A stretch of 64,000 nt of DNA from Rhizobium sp. CG5 (lineage in GTDB: Bacteria > Pseudomonadota > Alphaproteobacteria > Rhizobiales > Rhizobiaceae), in contig NZ_JABAEF010000009.1 of assembly GCF_023701945.1 (NCBI RefSeq), positions 186,001-250,000 on the forward strand, read 5' to 3'. The translations under genes and the position numbers were made by a program. This document shows, one piece after another, positions 62,801 to 64,000 of this stretch. The notes beneath the pieces are model-generated. The model saw only the letters and a list, made by a program, of their open reading frames with translations. It was not told the origin of the DNA and did no database searches. Numbering within the stretch: position 1 is the stretch's first letter; each line of letters begins with the position of its first letter.

Positions 62801-64000
62801 GAAACCGTGCCCGCCCTCGACTATCACGTCTTCATGATGAGCCTGCCGCTTTATTGCGGAACGGTGGTCGAGCGCATTCCGGCAGCACCCTCCTATATGA
62901 GTGCCGATGCGGCCCGCGTCACCCGCTGGGCCTCATGGCTTGCGCCAAAACCCGGATTTCGCGTCGGGCTGGTGTGGCAGGGCAATCCCGATCCGAAGGT
63001 GGACAAGGGGCGCAGCTATCCGCTGGAGGTTCTGGAGCCTCTGGCCGATATTCCCGGCCTGCGGCTGATCGCCTTGCAGAAAGGTGCCGGCGAGGAACAG
63101 ATCGCAGCGCTTGGCGGTCGTCTGTCGGTCGAGACGCCGGATGAAGATTTCGACAACGGTCCGGATGCCTTCGCCGACACGGCGGCGCTGATCATGAACC
63201 TCGATCTGGTGATCACCTCCGACACCGCGGTCGCCCATCTCGCCGGGGCGCTCGGCAAACCGACCTGGGTCATCCTGAAATCCCATGCCGAATGGCGCTG
63301 GCTCAGAGGGCGCAGCGACAGCCCGTGGTATCCGCGGACCCGCGTATTTAGACGGGTGGAAGGCGAAATCGAGAGCCGGCCGTTCGCGGGAGCCGCTGCA
63401 AGGGTGGCTGCTGCGTTGCGGCAACTGGTGGGCGGCGATCGGTCGGTGCTGTTCGAGACCGCCGAGCCACTCGTTCCGACCCGTCCACCGGCCGACGAAG
63501 CGACTGCCTTTGGGGACGCGCTGGCCCGACACATAGCGGGCGATCGCTCGATAGCCGAGGCCGGCTATGCAGCGCTGCTGCGGTCACCCAGCCATGGCGC
63601 CGAAGCCCTGCATATGCTGGGCGCCCTGGCGCTGGAGGCGCAGCATTATCACCGTGCCTCGCTGTTTCTGCAGGCGGCGGATCGTTTGGGCCTTGGCACC
63701 TCCGCCTTCCAGACCAATTATGCCATTGCGCTGCGCCATATCGGCAAGGTCGAAGAGTCCGAGCGCCTGCTGCGCCTCAGCCTTGACGCGGCCCCTTCGG
63801 CCGAGGCCTTTATGACGCTTGGCAATCTGTTGCGCGATACCAACCGTTTCGAGGCGGCGCTCGCCGCCTACGAGTCCTCCCTGTCGCTGCGGCCGGATCT
63901 GGCCAAAACCTATCGCGGCAAGGCCAATGCACTGAAGGATCTGGGCCGTTGCTCAGAGGCGATTGCCGCCTTCGACACGGCGCTGGAGCTGAGCCCCGGC
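59888..64000 (+). CDS. Giant TPR/glycosyltransferase protein (3' end outside window)
   Basis: From GTG 59888 (GGGG at 59877-59881 upstream, in-frame TGA at 59858) the frame stays open for 1371 codons to the window end. Layout: TPR repeats (about 10-290), a GT9/heptosyltransferase-like GT-B domain (about 295-570, with LVFHEQGLGDTIQFLRFLPR and DTAIAHLAGALGRPVWLLLK), TPR repeats (about 590-890), a second GT domain (about 905-1190, with LAEQGFGDAFQFIRYVAQLK and DTAVAHLAGALGKPTWVILK), then more TPR (about 1215 on). The repeated order suggests internal duplication. It is cytoplasmic, as no signal peptide is present. It may glycosylate a protein, with the TPR parts binding the acceptor. The nearby repeat protein is the obvious candidate. 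Confidence 0.88.
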   Translation, partial: MLPVTDSPDGGGTGVPGIAECCALIGAGRLAEAVKWLEIHHRTSPDDTAISHYFGLALHLCGRSAEALGYFEAALSSMPDDPAILQNIILPLIAVGQNDRAIAMARAGLALEPLSRGLHGNLILALSSAGKWPEAKAACMAALAVDAEDSGFLTQAGHVLLQSGDVEAAELSLRRALEIQPQSPEAAFNLGVVLQGQMRENEAVACYEQVLAIEPHHLGAANNLATSLRNLGRLAEAERVLQDLVGRDGGQTLSRFNLACVRLLAGKWQAAWADYDLRDEAGQTPPAPHLTQAPRWRGEDMSAKTLLVFHEQGLGDTIQFLRFLPRLMERVGRLVFVCQPQLEALLSTFALFRDPSGRAVLQADDGTAPAADYCLPLLSLPGILGIGPEEVGFPVPYLQANAGRSFVFNDPSVPQNDAPRLRIGVAWQGNPQAFGEKGRSLALGELAPLAALNADATFVSLQRGFGSEQMAPEGLHLLQPGANFDSGPQAFLDTAALMLSLDLVITTDTAIAHLAGALGRPVWLLLKKAPDWRWGMEGSLTDWYPTMRLFRQSEKDRWPPVLGAVVDELRLLLSMPVAGAPAASDNDADLDGAIAAHQRKDYAAAIGIYRHLLAVGYRAAFVHNLLGMALLEAGGRRGAVTRDAVVLTARSVGLAPDIADHWSNFAVALESAGHAADGLRALRHGLQADPLHLPSHMALARREVASGKAEQALERTRSVLARSPKSAHALSVFASAATALGRLDEADNALRRAVQIEPGNAATLVQWGAVLLKLQRPDAAARAWEKAIVLEPGNADAWSNLGVAERNYGLADIACWFQRQATRAVPHHAESWSNLGISEMDAGREEEAKAAFLQAMALRPGYADAEMALGMALMNEGDYARGLPLYERRLDVESLGIAKDRVRLPAWKGESLAGKSILVLAEQGFGDAFQFIRYVAQLKALGATKVIVGCRRRIASLIATAPGVDGVIGEAETVPALDYHVFMMSLPLYCGTVVERIPAAPSYMSADAARVTRWASWLAPKPGFRVGLVWQGNPDPKVDKGRSYPLEVLEPLADIPGLRLIALQKGAGEEQIAALGGRLSVETPDEDFDNGPDAFADTAALIMNLDLVITSDTAVAHLAGALGKPTWVILKSHAEWRWLRGRSDSPWYPRTRVFRRVEGEIESRPFAGAAARVAAALRQLVGGDRSVLFETAEPLVPTRPPADEATAFGDALARHIAGDRSIAEAGYAALLRSPSHGAEALHMLGALALEAQHYHRASLFLQAADRLGLGTSAFQTNYAIALRHIGKVEESERLLRLSLDAAPSAEAFMTLGNLLRDTNRFEAALAAYESSLSLRPDLAKTYRGKANALKDLGRCSEAIAAFDTALELSPG

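Overview
The window looks like accessory but stable DNA from a GC-rich alphaproteobacterium, most likely Rhizobiaceae (Rhizobium / Sinorhizobium / Agrobacterium group). The evidence is the very high density of ABC uptake operons, rhizobial-type intergenic palindromes (4485-4679, 9061-9193, 12397-12586), an ExoD homologue and a PhaC-Pta-AckA cluster. No rRNA, tRNA, insertion sequence, phage gene or CRISPR array was seen. The assignment rests on gene content and repeats read by eye, not on a database search.

Layout. (1) 1-12377: a sugar catabolic locus that fits the non-phosphorylating L-fucose route. It holds L-fuconate dehydratase (cut by the window edge), an FAH-family hydrolase, an SDR dehydrogenase, a MaoC-like protein, a Gfo/Idh/MocA oxidoreductase, a mutarotase, a second enolase-superfamily enzyme and a complete sugar ABC transporter. 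A divergent IclR regulator is followed by a lactonase-type amidohydrolase. (2) 12597-14893: a class III CoA-transferase translationally coupled to a solute-binding-protein-like protein without a signal peptide. (3) 15105-31383: an amide/peptide scavenging region. A TetR regulator, a YtcJ-like amidohydrolase, a serine hydrolase and a polyamine-type ABC transporter face an amidase, a membrane dipeptidase, a five-gene Dpp-type transporter and an ester-cyclase-like protein. (4) 31390-38405: a lone PhnM, then AckA, a MaoC-Pta fusion and a PhaC-type synthase whose 5' end is interrupted by a 12-base homopolymer, then a P1/DmpA peptidase.

(5) 38544-39363: a HepT/MntA (HEPN-MNT) toxin-antitoxin pair. 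(6) 39498-44114: an NMT1/SsuA-type ABC transporter, a 2-oxoglutarate/Fe(II) dioxygenase and a cupin, with a broken second copy of the dioxygenase 3' end nearby. (7) 44582-45610: a DJ-1/PfpI protein and a ribbon-helix-helix protein. (8) 45666-52753: a second peptide-type ABC transporter divided over two divergent operons, with an M20 amidohydrolase and a double-ATPase protein on the other strand. (9) 52866-64000: a cell-surface region with ExoD, a UDP-glucuronate decarboxylase, a 1529-residue protein of about 31 repeats of 46 residues with an RTX-like secretion end, a DUF6165-type protein, and a very large TPR-glycosyltransferase-TPR-glycosyltransferase-TPR protein that runs off the window.

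The most interesting possible system is region 9: a secreted repeat protein next to a giant tandem glycosyltransferase, a DUF6165 protein and a nucleotide-sugar enzyme, which suggests dedicated glycosylation of a surface protein. Other points worth a second look are the poly-C frame break in phaC, the dioxygenase fragment that differs from its intact neighbour only by synonymous changes, and the signal-less binding protein coupled to a CoA-transferase.
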